From positions 203,400-267,399 of the forward strand of contig NZ_LMIE01000030.1 of assembly GCF_001428625.1 (NCBI RefSeq): a stretch of 64,000 bases of DNA, in the 5' to 3' direction. This document shows positions 1-7,696 of this stretch, one piece after another. The notes beneath the pieces are model-generated. The model was given only the letters and a program-made list of their open reading frames with translations. It was not told where the DNA came from and did not search any database. How positions within the stretch are numbered: the stretch's first letter is position 1; every line of letters starts with the position of its first letter. The position numbers were made by a program, and so were the translations under genes. The stretch comes from Hydrogenophaga sp. Root209. GTDB lineage: Bacteria > Pseudomonadota > Gammaproteobacteria > Burkholderiales > Burkholderiaceae_C.

Positions 1-391
1 CAGTGCCCAGCGGGCGGCGCAGCCACACGGGGCATGTTTCGGTGAGGAAGAGCGCGATGCCGAAGGCCAGCGGCACGGCAATCAGCATGGCGATGGTGGC
101 GCTGGCGATGGTGCCCACAATGGCAATGGCGGCGCCGAATTCTTCGTTGATGATGTCCCACTCGACCCGCCAGATGAAGTTGAAACCGAACTTCTGGAAG
201 GTGGGCCAGGCGTTGATGAACAGCGAGACGATGATGCCCAGCAGGGCGATCAGCACCAACAGCGAAAAACTCTGGGTAATGCGGTGAAACAGGACGTCCT
301 GGAAGCGTTGCCGCTTGGCAATCGACGCCATGTTGGGGTTGTCCAGATGCACGGACACAGGTTGCGAACTCATGGTGGTTCCCAGGCTCAT
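1..391 (-). CDS. pstC: Phosphate ABC transporter permease PstC (3' part cut by window edge)
   Basis: Inner-membrane permease of the high-affinity phosphate transporter PstSCAB. About 130 N-terminal residues are visible: a short cytoplasmic head, a first membrane segment (LVLIALLGIIVSLFINAWP), then the conserved WDIINEEFGAAIAIVGTI stretch and the start of the permease core ending at CPVWLRRPLGT, typical of PstC. The start at 391 has GGAG eight bases upstream; an in-frame ATG at 373 is the alternative. It follows pstS on the same strand after 94 bases that contain a strong stem-loop. The rest of the gene, and presumably pstA, pstB and phoU, lie beyond base 1. Confidence 0.93.
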   Translation of the reverse strand, partial: MSLGTTMSSQPVSVHLDNPNMASIAKRQRFQDVLFHRITQSFSLLVLIALLGIIVSLFINAWPTFQKFGFNFIWRVEWDIINEEFGAAIAIVGTIASATIAMLIAVPLAFGIALFLTETCPVWLRRPLGT

Positions 392-430
392 GGTGACTCC
401 GATCCGGTTGAAACCGGCCCCACAAATCAA

Positions 431-464
431 CATCCGCCGGCCCGACTGAACCGACCGGCGGATG
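431..464 (-). other. Intercistronic stem-loop between pstS and pstC
   Basis: Two perfect 10-base arms, CATCCGCCGG at 431-440 and CCGGCGGATG at 455-464, enclose a 14-base loop. It lies 22 bases after the pstS stop. No T-run follows in the minus direction, so it is more likely an mRNA-stabilising or attenuating hairpin than a full terminator. Such hairpins would allow more binding protein than permease to be made; that role is inference. Confidence 0.6.
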
Positions 465-485
465 CGACTTGCAAAGCAGCCTAAC

Positions 486-1517
486 TTACTTGGCGATCTG
501 CGTCCAAACCTTGGTGCGGATCTGAGCGGTCAGCGCGTCGGGCAGTGGCACGTAGTCCAGCTCGGAAGCCAGGCCTTTGCCGTTCTTGAAGGCCCAGTCG
601 AAGAACTTCAGCACTTCGGCGGACTGCGCCTTGTCGGCCGGGTCCTTGTACATGAGGATGAAGGACGCCGTGCTCACGGGCCAGCTGGCAGCGCCCTTGG
701 CGTTGACCATGGAGATACCCATGCCTGGCATGCTGAACCAGTCGGCGCTGGCGGCTGCAGCTGCAAAGGCCGAGTCATCAGGGCTGACGTACTTGCCTTC
801 TGCGTTCTGCAGTTGCAGGAAGTTCATCTTGTTCTTCTTGACGTAGGCGTACTCGACGTAGCCCAGCGCGCCCTTGACGCGGTTCACGTTGGCTGCAACA
901 CCTTCGTTGCCCTTGCCACCGACGGAGGACGGTGCAGGCCATTTGACGGCAGCGCCCTTGCCCACGGTGTCGGCCCAGTCTTTGCTGACCACGGTCAGGT
1001 AGTCCGTCCAGTTGTAGGTCGTGCCCGAACCGTCAGCGCGGTGCACCACGGTGATGTTGGCGTCAGGCAATGCCTTGCCAGGGTTCAGGGCGGTCAGCTT
1101 GGGGTCGTTCCACTTCGCAATCTTGCCCAGGAACATTTCGGCCAGCACGGGGCCCGTCACGCGCAGCTCGCCAGGAGCGAAGCCTTCCAGGTTGATCACC
1201 GGGACCGTGCCGCCGATGATGGCGGGGAACTGGACCATGCCGTCCTTGTCGAGGTCGGCGCCGGGCACGGGCGCGTCGGAAGCACCGAATGCCACGGTCT
1301 TGGCGCGAATCTGGCGAATGCCGCCAGACGAACCGATCGACTGGTAGTTCAAACCGGTGCCGGTTTCCTTCTTGTAAGCCTCGGCCCACTTGGCGTAGAT
1401 CGGGAAGGGGAAGGTGGCGCCGGCGCCGGTGATGTCGGCGGCGATGGCGGAGCCCATGCCGGCGGTTGCCATGGCGGCAGCGGCCACGGCCTGAAGGAAG
1501 ATGCGTTTGTTGATCAT
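486..1517 (-). CDS. pstS: Periplasmic phosphate-binding protein PstS
   Basis: Binds inorganic phosphate in the periplasm and delivers it to PstCAB. The 343-residue product begins with a Sec signal peptide (MINKRIFLQAVAAAAMATAG...) cleaved before ADITGAGATFPFPIYAKW, the classic PstS N-terminus. Phosphate-contacting motifs GSSGGIRQI and HRADGSGTTY are present. I chose the start at 1517 because AAGGAG lies seven bases upstream; the open frame runs further up but lacks homology there. A PhoB-type box lies about 55-72 bases upstream, consistent with phosphate-starvation induction. Length is normal for the family. Confidence 0.97.
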   Translation of the reverse strand: MINKRIFLQAVAAAAMATAGMGSAIAADITGAGATFPFPIYAKWAEAYKKETGTGLNYQSIGSSGGIRQIRAKTVAFGASDAPVPGADLDKDGMVQFPAIIGGTVPVINLEGFAPGELRVTGPVLAEMFLGKIAKWNDPKLTALNPGKALPDANITVVHRADGSGTTYNWTDYLTVVSKDWADTVGKGAAVKWPAPSSVGGKGNEGVAANVNRVKGALGYVEYAYVKKNKMNFLQLQNAEGKYVSPDDSAFAAAAASADWFSMPGMGISMVNAKGAASWPVSTASFILMYKDPADKAQSAEVLKFFDWAFKNGKGLASELDYVPLPDALTAQIRTKVWTQIAK

Positions 1518-1571
1518 GTCGAGACTCCTTGCGGTTGGTAAGAGGAACAAGAGCGACTCTAGGTAGCCAAT

Positions 1572-1589
1572 GTGACAACCCCGTGACAA
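1572..1589 (-). promoter_or_regulatory. PhoB box upstream of pstS (possibly shared with ppx)
   Basis: On the minus strand two identical heptamers TTGTCAC (1589-1583 and 1578-1572) are spaced exactly 11 bases apart, the defining layout of a Pho box (consensus CTGTCAT with 11-bp period). The site is 55 bases upstream of the pstS start and lies between the divergent pstS and ppx genes, so PhoB bound here could act on both. PhoB control is inferred from the motif and from pst being a known PhoB target. Confidence 0.8.
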
Positions 1590-1726
1590 CTCGCAAATGT
1601 CACAGAGCCTGCGGTGCAGGGGCGCCCTCCGATTCGGGGTACTGGCCCGGGCATGCGTCACAATCCGGGCTCGCCCCGCCGTCCTCGTTTCCCCTGAGCC
1701 GTCCAGGCTCACCGCTCCCCCTTCGC

Positions 1727-3211
1727 ATGCAAAACGGAACCCTCCTCGCCGCCATCGACCTCGGCTCCAACAGTTTCCGGCTGGAAATCGGTCGGTACCA
1801 CTCGGGCCACATCGAGCGCATCGAATACCTCAAAGAGACCGTGCGCCAGGGCAACGGGCTGGACGAAGAAAAAAACCTCAGTCAGGCGGCGATGGAACGC
1901 GGCTGGGAGTGTCTGGCCCGCTTTGCCGAGCGGCTGCACGGCTTCAAGCGCCAGCAGGTGCGCGCCGTGGCCACGCAAACCCTGCGCGAGGCCAAAAACC
2001 GCGACGAATTTGTGCGCCAGGCCCAGGCGATCCTGGGATTCCCGATTGACGTGGTGTCCGGCTACGAAGAAGCGCGCCTGATCTACCAGGGCGTCTCGCG
2101 CCTGCTGCCACACTCCGACGAAAAGCGCCTCGTGGTCGACATTGGTGGGCGCTCCACCGAGATGATCCTGGGCCAGGGCTACTCGGCCCGCACCATGGAG
2201 TCGTACCGCCTGGGCAGCGTGGCCTGGTCCACGCGCTATTTCTCACGTGGCCAGCTCACCGCCGCCGCCTTCAAGACGGCCGAAGTGGCGGCCAAGGCCG
2301 TGATCGACGAAGCGCTGGACAGATTTCCCCCGGCCGACTGGACCGTGGCCTACGGCTCTTCCGGCACGGTGGGCGCCGTGGCCGACATGCTGGCCGCCAA
2401 CGGCTGGGCCTCCGGCGTGGTGACCCGCTCAGGACTGGACTGGCTCACCGATCGCATGATCAAGGCCGGCAACGTTGACCAGTTGCGCATCGAAGGCCTG
2501 AAGGACGACCGCCGCCCCGTGGTGGGCGGAGGCGTGAGCGTTTTGCGCGCGATCTTCGACCTGTTCGGCATCGAGCAGATGTTGCCCGCCCAGGGCGCGT
2601 TGCGCCACGGCGCGCTGTACGACCTGATCGACCGCGACACCGACGGCGGCGACGTGCGCGAACGCACCGTGAACTGGCTGACCCACCGCTTCTCGGCAGA
2701 TGAAGCCCAGGGCAAACGCGTCAGTGCGGTGAGCACCGCCCTCTTCTCGCAGATTGCCGCGCTGGATGCACAGAACGAGCGCTACTCGCAGAAGCTGGCC
2801 TGGGCCGCGCGGCTGCACGAGATCGGCACCCACATCTCGCACGAACGCTCGCACCACCACGGCGCTTACATCCTGGACAACGTTGACGCACGCGGTTTTT
2901 CGCTGCCCGAACTGCACCGCATGAGCCAGCTGGTGCTCGGCCAACGCGGCAAGCTGCGCAAGCTCGAAGAAGCGCTGCAGGACGAACTGTTCGCCAAACA
3001 GCTCATGGCCCTGCGCCTGGCGGTGCTGCTGTGCCACGCACGGCAGATGCCCGAGCACGAGTCGGTCAAGCTGAGCTACAAGCCGCGTGCTTTCAAGCTG
3101 GCCACCAACCCGGGTTGGGCCAAGCGCTACCCGCAGTCGGCCTGGTTGCTGGGCGAAGAGGTGGTGGCCTGGCAGAAATCGTCGTGGAAGTTCACTGCTG
3201 ATATCAGATAG
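1727..3211 (+). CDS. ppx: Exopolyphosphatase / Ppx-GppA phosphatase
   Basis: Hydrolyses terminal phosphates of inorganic polyphosphate, or ppGpp-type nucleotides in the GppA branch. The 494-residue product has the ASKHA-fold N-terminal motif AAIDLGSNSFRLEIGR (residues 8-23), the second phosphate loop VVDIGGRSTEMILG, and an HD-like C-terminal half with HEIGTHISHERSHHHGAYI. The start at 1727 places the conserved motif close to the N-terminus; the longer upstream frame is not supported. It is divergent from pstS, and ppk lies close by on the other strand, so synthesis and breakdown of polyphosphate are both encoded here. Confidence 0.95.
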   Translation: MQNGTLLAAIDLGSNSFRLEIGRYHSGHIERIEYLKETVRQGNGLDEEKNLSQAAMERGWECLARFAERLHGFKRQQVRAVATQTLREAKNRDEFVRQAQAILGFPIDVVSGYEEARLIYQGVSRLLPHSDEKRLVVDIGGRSTEMILGQGYSARTMESYRLGSVAWSTRYFSRGQLTAAAFKTAEVAAKAVIDEALDRFPPADWTVAYGSSGTVGAVADMLAANGWASGVVTRSGLDWLTDRMIKAGNVDQLRIEGLKDDRRPVVGGGVSVLRAIFDLFGIEQMLPAQGALRHGALYDLIDRDTDGGDVRERTVNWLTHRFSADEAQGKRVSAVSTALFSQIAALDAQNERYSQKLAWAARLHEIGTHISHERSHHHGAYILDNVDARGFSLPELHRMSQLVLGQRGKLRKLEEALQDELFAKQLMALRLAVLLCHARQMPEHESVKLSYKPRAFKLATNPGWAKRYPQSAWLLGEEVVAWQKSSWKFTADIR

Positions 3212-3213
3212 GG

Positions 3214-3300
3214 AACACCCCCGTCGCTTGCTCACTGCGTGTAGCCGCATCCCCCCTCAAGGGGGCAATGCCTGTGCCCCGGCAAAGCCGGTTGCACGGC
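3214..3300 (+). repeat. Dispersed intergenic repeat, copy 1
   Basis: The segment contains CACCCCCG, then CCCCCTCAAGG and the palindrome CCGGCAAAGCCGG (3279-3291), followed by GTTGCACGGC. The same series of blocks, in the same order, is found inverted at 17920-18012, where it reads CACCCCCGCG, CCCCCTCAAGG, CCGGCAAAGCCGG, GTTCCGCGGTG. This looks like a short palindromic repeat family of the REP/intergenic kind. The function is not known; it follows the ppx stop directly and could act as a transcript end. Confidence 0.55.
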
Positions 3301-3327
3301 ATTTCTGGCTTGCGTTACGTCACGCGC

Positions 3328-3349
3328 CTGTCATCATACTGTCATAACC
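3328..3349 (+). promoter_or_regulatory. Perfect PhoB box upstream of the histone-like gene
   Basis: Two exact CTGTCAT heptamers (3328-3334 and 3339-3345) separated by four A/T-rich bases give the textbook 11-bp-period Pho box, oriented toward the gene starting at 3410. A TATACT hexamer at 3371-3376 is a candidate -10 element, though a little farther from the box than usual. This is the best Pho box in the window, better than that of pstS. Confidence 0.82.
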
Positions 3350-3375
3350 GTATAAACGATTTATACGGTTTATAC
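3348..3375 (+). promoter_or_regulatory. Palindrome over the promoter of the histone-like gene (possible operator)
   Basis: CCGTATAAA (3348-3356) and TTTATACGG (3360-3368) form a perfect 9-base inverted repeat with a CGA centre, and TTTATAC is repeated once more at 3369-3375. It begins at the last bases of the Pho box and lies just upstream of or over the likely -10 region, where a repressor would block transcription. Since the downstream protein has an N-terminus resembling ribbon-helix-helix DNA-binding domains, autoregulation is possible, but that is inference. Confidence 0.5.
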
Positions 3376-3409
3376 TGCCCTTCCTTTTTTCCACCAACGG
3401 AGTGCATTC

Positions 3410-3856
3410 ATGGCCAGTCAGAGCAGCAAGATCAGCAGCAAGAAACCCAAGCTCGTGCGCGACAGCTTCACCATCCCAAAGACGGAGTTTGCCGCCATTG
3501 AAACGCTGAAGACGCGCGCCATCGCGCTGGGCACCAGTGTGAAGAAGAGCGAGCTGCTGCGCGCTGGCCTCATGGCCTTGCAAGGTCTGAACGACGCGGC
3601 CTACAAAGCTGCGCTGTCCGCCGTGCCCACGCTCAAGACCGGCCGTCCCACCGGCACCGACAAGAAGCCCGAAGCACCAAAAAAGCCCGTGAGCAAGCCA
3701 GTGGTCAAGGTTGCGGCCAAGGCTCCTGTGAAGGCTCCAGTGAAGGTTGCCGTGAAGACAACCGCCAAGCCAGTGGCCAAACCAGCCGCCAAGAAGCTTG
3801 CTGCCAAGCCAGCAGCCAAAAAGGCCGCTCCAGCCAAGAAGGCAGCGGCAGCCTGA
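3410..3856 (+). CDS. Histone H1-like/AlgP-like protein with ribbon-helix-helix-like head and Lys/Ala/Pro tail
   Basis: A 148-residue basic protein in two parts. Residues about 15-60 (RDSFTIPKTEFAAIETLKTR...VKKSELLRAGLMAL) resemble a ribbon-helix-helix fold: a short strand followed by two helices. Residues about 82-148 are a low-complexity tail of KPV, KAPVK, KPAAKK and PAKKA units like eukaryotic H1 tails, Pseudomonas AlgP and the PAKKA tails of PhaF/PhaM. Such tails bind DNA and may bind polyphosphate. CGGAG lies upstream of the ATG. The gene is between ppx and the ppk-sixA genes and has a perfect Pho box, so it is likely induced by phosphate starvation. The exact role is unknown. Confidence 0.85.
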   Translation: MASQSSKISSKKPKLVRDSFTIPKTEFAAIETLKTRAIALGTSVKKSELLRAGLMALQGLNDAAYKAALSAVPTLKTGRPTGTDKKPEAPKKPVSKPVVKVAAKAPVKAPVKVAVKTTAKPVAKPAAKKLAAKPAAKKAAPAKKAAAA

Positions 3857-3890
3857 AGCCCACGCGCAGCGCCGTGTGCGGCGGCTCCGT

Positions 3891-4388
3891 TCAGATCAAT
3901 TCCGGTGTCTGAACGGTCACCACGACGGTCTGGCTGCCACTGGCGCGCTCGCGGTGGCGCAGCCACCACAGCGCTCCCTTCTTCACCGAGCAGTCGTCTT
4001 CGGCCAGATTGAGCAGGCGCGCGATCACCCGGCCCAGCGTGGGCTGGTGGCCAACCACCACCACCGGTGACTTGCCATGCGGCCACTGCACCAGCTCCAG
4101 CAGGGCCAGCGGATCGCCCTCGGGCAACAGATCTTCGCGCATCTTGAACTTGCGACCCAGGGCCAGCGCGGTCTGCTCGCACCGCAAGGCGGGGCTGCAC
4201 CAGATGCGAGCTCCCTCGGGCAATTGCCGGTCCAGCCAGGCGGCCATGCGCGCGGCCTGCTTCTCGCCGCGTGGGGTGAGGCGTCGCGCCAGGTCTTTGG
4301 CGTCGCCCGGCACACCGGTCAGGAGATCGGGATGCTCATGCGCCTCGGCATGTCGCCAGAGAATCAGGTCCATGCTGCGGCTTTCCAT
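3891..4388 (-). CDS. sixA: Phosphohistidine phosphatase SixA-like
   Basis: Small histidine phosphatase (165 residues) that removes phosphate from phosphohistidine, known from the ArcB HPt domain and the nitrogen PTS of E. coli. The RHA signature with the nucleophilic histidine is at residues 12-14, followed by LTPRGEKQAARMAAWL, SPALRCEQTALAL and the second catalytic histidine in VVVVGHQPTLGRV. I chose the ATG at 4388 because GGAAGGGG precedes it; MDLILWRHAE at 4373 is the alternative. It starts 11 bases after the ppk stop on the same strand, so the two are probably cotranscribed, as is common in Burkholderiales. Confidence 0.93.
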   Translation of the reverse strand: MESRSMDLILWRHAEAHEHPDLLTGVPGDAKDLARRLTPRGEKQAARMAAWLDRQLPEGARIWCSPALRCEQTALALGRKFKMREDLLPEGDPLALLELVQWPHGKSPVVVVGHQPTLGRVIARLLNLAEDDCSVKKGALWWLRHRERASGSQTVVVTVQTPELI

Positions 4389-4399
4389 TGCGCCCCTTC

Positions 4400-6478
4400 C
4401 TATCCCTTGCTGCCGTAGCGAGCCATCAAGCTGGCTTGCGCCGAATGCATCACCGCGCGGGTGCGACCACTGCCGGTGATGCTGGCCCGCACATAGCGGC
4501 CATCGGGCTGCAACAGCCAGGCGTCCTTGGTGTCGTACAGGTAGGCCGACAGGCACTCGTCCATGATGCGGTGGCGCAGCACGTTGTCGGTCACGGGCCA
4601 GGCCAGTTCGATGCGGCGCAGCATGTTGCGGTTCATCCAGTCGGCACTTGAGAGCCACAGCTCCTCAGCCTCTCCCATGCGGAAATAAAACACCCTGGAG
4701 TGCTCCAGCAGGCGTCCGATCACCGAGCGCACGCGCACGTTGTCGGTGAAGCCCGGCACCTGCGCGGGCAGGATGCAGGCCCCGCGCACGATCAGATCGA
4801 TCTTCACGCCCTGCTGCGATGCCGTGGCCAGCGCACGCGCCAGTTGCTCGTCGGTGAGGGCGTTCATCTTCACGATCACGCGCGCGTCTTGCCCCGCCTT
4901 GGCCGCAGCGCCTGCGGCTTCGAGCTTGTCGAGCATGGCCTTGTGCAAGTGGAACGGTGCGATCAGCGCCTTGTTGAGTTTGGGCAGCCGGTTCTGGCTG
5001 GCCAGGTGCAGGAATATCTGCTCCAGGTCGCCGGTGAGCGCGTCGTCGGCGGTGAGGTAGCTCAGGTCGGTGTAGAGCCGGGCCGTGCCCGGGTTGTAGT
5101 TGCCGGTGGACAAGTGCGCATAGCGCTTGAGCCCACTCTCCTCGCGGCGGGTGACGAGCAACATCTTGGCGTGGGTCTTGAGGCCCACCACACCGTAGAC
5201 CACCTGGGCACCCACCGATTCCAGCCGCTCGGCGTAATTGATGTTGGCCTCTTCGTCGAAGCGCGCCTTGAGCTCCACCACGGCGGTCACTTCCTTGCCG
5301 CGTCGCACCGCCTCACGCAGCAGGTTCATCAGTTCCGACTTGGCACCGGTGCGGTAGATGGTCTGCTTGATGGCCAGCACGTCGGGGTCTTCCACCGCCT
5401 CGCGCAGAAAGGCCAGCACGGCATCGAAGCTTTCGTATGGCTGGTGGATCAGGACATCACCCTGCTGCAAGCGCTCGAAGTACGACTGCCCGGGTGTCAG
5501 CTGCGCCGGCCAGCCAGCGTTGTAGGCTTCGAAGCGCAGCGCGGGCGCGTCCACCTTGTCGATCAGCTGGTTCAGGCGCACCAGGTTCACCGGCCCGGGC
5601 ACGCGGTACAGCGCCTTGTAGGGCAAGGCAAACTGCTCGAGCAAGAAGTTGGACAGGAACTCCGAGCAACCCGCCGACACCTCCAGGCGCAGGGCCTGGC
5701 CGTAGTGGCGCTGCTGCAGGCCCTTGCGCAGCGCGGTGCGCAGGTTCTTCACCTCCTCCTCGTCCACCGCCAGATCGGAATGCCGCGTGATGCGGAACTG
5801 TGAAAACTCGGTGACCTGGCGGCCCGGGAACAGATCACCCAGGTGGGAGCGGATCAGGCTGGAGATGGAAACGAAATGCGTCTGCCTGGAACCCTTGATG
5901 GGGGGCATGCGGAAAAACCGCGGCAGGATGCGCGGGATCTTCACGATGGCGATCTCGTTCTCGCGCCCGAAGGCGTCCTTGCCCGCCAGGCGCACGATGA
6001 AGTTGAGCGATTTGTTCGCCACCTGCGGGAACGGGTGCGCCGGGTCCAGCCCCACCGGCATCAGCAGGGGCTGCACTTCGTTGACGAAAAACTCCTTGAC
6101 CCACCGGCGCTGGCGCGGATTGCGCTCGCCGTGCGAGATGAGCTTGATGCCCTTTTTCTCCAGCAGCGGCAGCAACTCGTTGTTGTAGATGGCGTACTGC
6201 TGCGCAACGAGTTCGTGGACCTTTTCGGACAACCTCTCGAAGGTCTGCGCGGTGTATTGGCCCCGCTGCTCGTTGGCCTGCGCAGCCGTCAGGTGGGGGG
6301 CGACGCGGACCTCGAAGAATTCGTCGAGGTTGCTGGAGACGATGCTGAGATAGCGCAGGCGCTCCAGCAGCGGAACGTCGGGGCGACGCGCCCAGTCCAT
6401 GACGCGTTCATTGAAAGCCAGGATGCTGTGATCGCGATCCAGGAAAGGAAACTTGCTGTTGGAGTTGTTGCCGCTCAT
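4400..6478 (-). CDS. ppk1: Polyphosphate kinase 1
   Basis: Transfers the gamma-phosphate of ATP to growing polyphosphate, and works in reverse. The 692-residue protein starts with the hallmark FPFLDRDHSILAFNERVMDW, contains the phospholipase-D-like core, and has the autophosphorylated-histidine region YAHLSTGNYNPGTARLYTD and the final ...RGACILPAQVPG... domain. The start at 6478 matches the family N-terminus; a GTG at 6559 with a purine-rich stretch before it could extend the protein by 27 residues. Downstream is sixA. A Pho-box-like repeat lies 114-131 bases upstream of the start, inside the end of the preceding glycosyltransferase gene. Confidence 0.97.
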   Translation of the reverse strand: MSGNNSNSKFPFLDRDHSILAFNERVMDWARRPDVPLLERLRYLSIVSSNLDEFFEVRVAPHLTAAQANEQRGQYTAQTFERLSEKVHELVAQQYAIYNNELLPLLEKKGIKLISHGERNPRQRRWVKEFFVNEVQPLLMPVGLDPAHPFPQVANKSLNFIVRLAGKDAFGRENEIAIVKIPRILPRFFRMPPIKGSRQTHFVSISSLIRSHLGDLFPGRQVTEFSQFRITRHSDLAVDEEEVKNLRTALRKGLQQRHYGQALRLEVSAGCSEFLSNFLLEQFALPYKALYRVPGPVNLVRLNQLIDKVDAPALRFEAYNAGWPAQLTPGQSYFERLQQGDVLIHQPYESFDAVLAFLREAVEDPDVLAIKQTIYRTGAKSELMNLLREAVRRGKEVTAVVELKARFDEEANINYAERLESVGAQVVYGVVGLKTHAKMLLVTRREESGLKRYAHLSTGNYNPGTARLYTDLSYLTADDALTGDLEQIFLHLASQNRLPKLNKALIAPFHLHKAMLDKLEAAGAAAKAGQDARVIVKMNALTDEQLARALATASQQGVKIDLIVRGACILPAQVPGFTDNVRVRSVIGRLLEHSRVFYFRMGEAEELWLSSADWMNRNMLRRIELAWPVTDNVLRHRIMDECLSAYLYDTKDAWLLQPDGRYVRASITGSGRTRAVMHSAQASLMARYGSKG

Positions 6479-6576
6479 GTCTGTTGTCGTTGTTGTCGCC
6501 GGGTGCGTCTGCCCAGTGGCGCAGGACGCCGTGCCTTGCCCAGTGTGCCCGGCCGTCACCCCCTGCCTTGTGACGA

Positions 6577-7689
6577 TTATTCAACGACAGGATGACGTTT
6601 GTGTGACAGTTTCGTGATGCCCCCGAGTTCGTGACTCTGCATGCCAAAGCCCGATCGCAGTCGCTGCCGCCGGTGCCTCGGCAAGACCACCAGATGCGAC
6701 AGAAACGACGCACTCGAGCGACCCCAGCCGAACAGCAACGCGCGGTCGCGCGCCTGGTGTCGTTGCACCTTGAGCGCTTCGAACCAGGCCTCACGCAAAT
6801 CGCCGTGCAGCGCGCCTGCGCGGCTCTGCCCCACCAATTGCAGCGGCCCGTCCACCGGGTAGGCCGCCACCGGTACGCCGCAGGCCATGGCCTCCAGCAT
6901 GGCCTGGCCCTGGGTTTCTCCGCGACAAGGAAACACAAACACGTCGGCCGATGCGTACACCTGCGCGAGTTCGTGCCTCGGCAGCTCGCCGAGCCAGTGC
7001 ACGTTGGGGTAGCGTGCGCGCAGGCTCGATGCCATGGGGCCTGCGCCACACACCACCTTGCTGCCGGGCACATCGAGCGACAGAAAGGCTTCGACGTTCT
7101 TCTCGGCCGAGAGCCTTCCGACATACAGGCTGACCGGGTGGGCCAGCGGGCCGAGCGAGGCGAACGACCGGGTGCTATCGCTCAGCGCAAACAGGTGCGT
7201 GTCCACGCCCGGCGTCCACAGACGCAGGTGCGGAAAGCCGCGCGCTTGCAACCGGTCGAGCAAACCCTGGTTGGGCACCATCACGCCGCTGGCCGGTCGG
7301 TGAAACCAGCGCAGCAAGGCATAACCCCAGGACAGCGGCAGCTTGAACGAGGTTTGCAGCGTCTCGGGAAGCCGGCTGTGAAACGCGGTGGTGAATGGCA
7401 GACCGCGTTTCAAGCAGTGCCGCCGAGCCGCCCACCCCAGCGGGCCCTCGGTGGCAATGTGGATCGCATCGGGATCGGCCGCATCCATCAGCGAGCGCAG
7501 CCGCGCACCGGGAAACAAGGCGACCTCCAGGCCAGGATGGCCCGGACAAGGCCGTGTGCGGAACTGCCCGGGCTGGATCACCACCACCTCGTGGCCACTC
7601 ACCTGCAACTGGCGCACCAGCGCCACCAGGGTGGAGACCAACCCATGAACCTGCGGCTGCCAGGCGTCGGTGACGATGAGGATCTTCAT
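6577..7689 (-). CDS. GT4-family glycosyltransferase (MgtA/SqdX/PimB type, probable lipid glycosyltransferase)
   Basis: Glycosyltransferase of GT-B fold, 370 residues. The N-terminal acceptor domain begins MKILIVTDAWQPQVHGLVST, the usual opening of GT4 enzymes that glycosylate diacylglycerol or phosphatidylinositol; the donor domain has YVGRLSAEKNVEAFL and the E-x7-E motif in RGETQGQAMLEAMACG. It follows olsB after only seven bases, in a block with Pho boxes. In proteobacteria, phosphate-starved cells replace phospholipids with glycolipids made by related enzymes, so a role in membrane lipid remodelling is a reasonable inference. The sugar donor cannot be told from sequence alone. Confidence 0.88.
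   Translation of the reverse strand: MKILIVTDAWQPQVHGLVSTLVALVRQLQVSGHEVVVIQPGQFRTRPCPGHPGLEVALFPGARLRSLMDAADPDAIHIATEGPLGWAARRHCLKRGLPFTTAFHSRLPETLQTSFKLPLSWGYALLRWFHRPASGVMVPNQGLLDRLQARGFPHLRLWTPGVDTHLFALSDSTRSFASLGPLAHPVSLYVGRLSAEKNVEAFLSLDVPGSKVVCGAGPMASSLRARYPNVHWLGELPRHELAQVYASADVFVFPCRGETQGQAMLEAMACGVPVAAYPVDGPLQLVGQSRAGALHGDLREAWFEALKVQRHQARDRALLFGWGRSSASFLSHLVVLPRHRRQRLRSGFGMQSHELGGITKLSHKRHPVVE
6592..6609 (-). promoter_or_regulatory. Probable PhoB box for ppk
   Basis: On the minus strand CTGTCAC (6609-6603) and ACGTCAT (6598-6592) are 11 bases apart, matching the Pho box layout with one mismatch in the second heptamer. The box sits in the last codons of the glycosyltransferase gene, 114 bases upstream of ppk, so ppk-sixA can have their own phosphate-controlled promoter inside the larger operon. 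Confidence 0.6.
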
Positions 7690-7696
7690 GCGCGCA

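Noticed and set aside
462-1541. A 359-residue open frame on the + strand
   Set aside because: Antisense of pstS, which has a clear signal peptide, ribosome site and Pho box.
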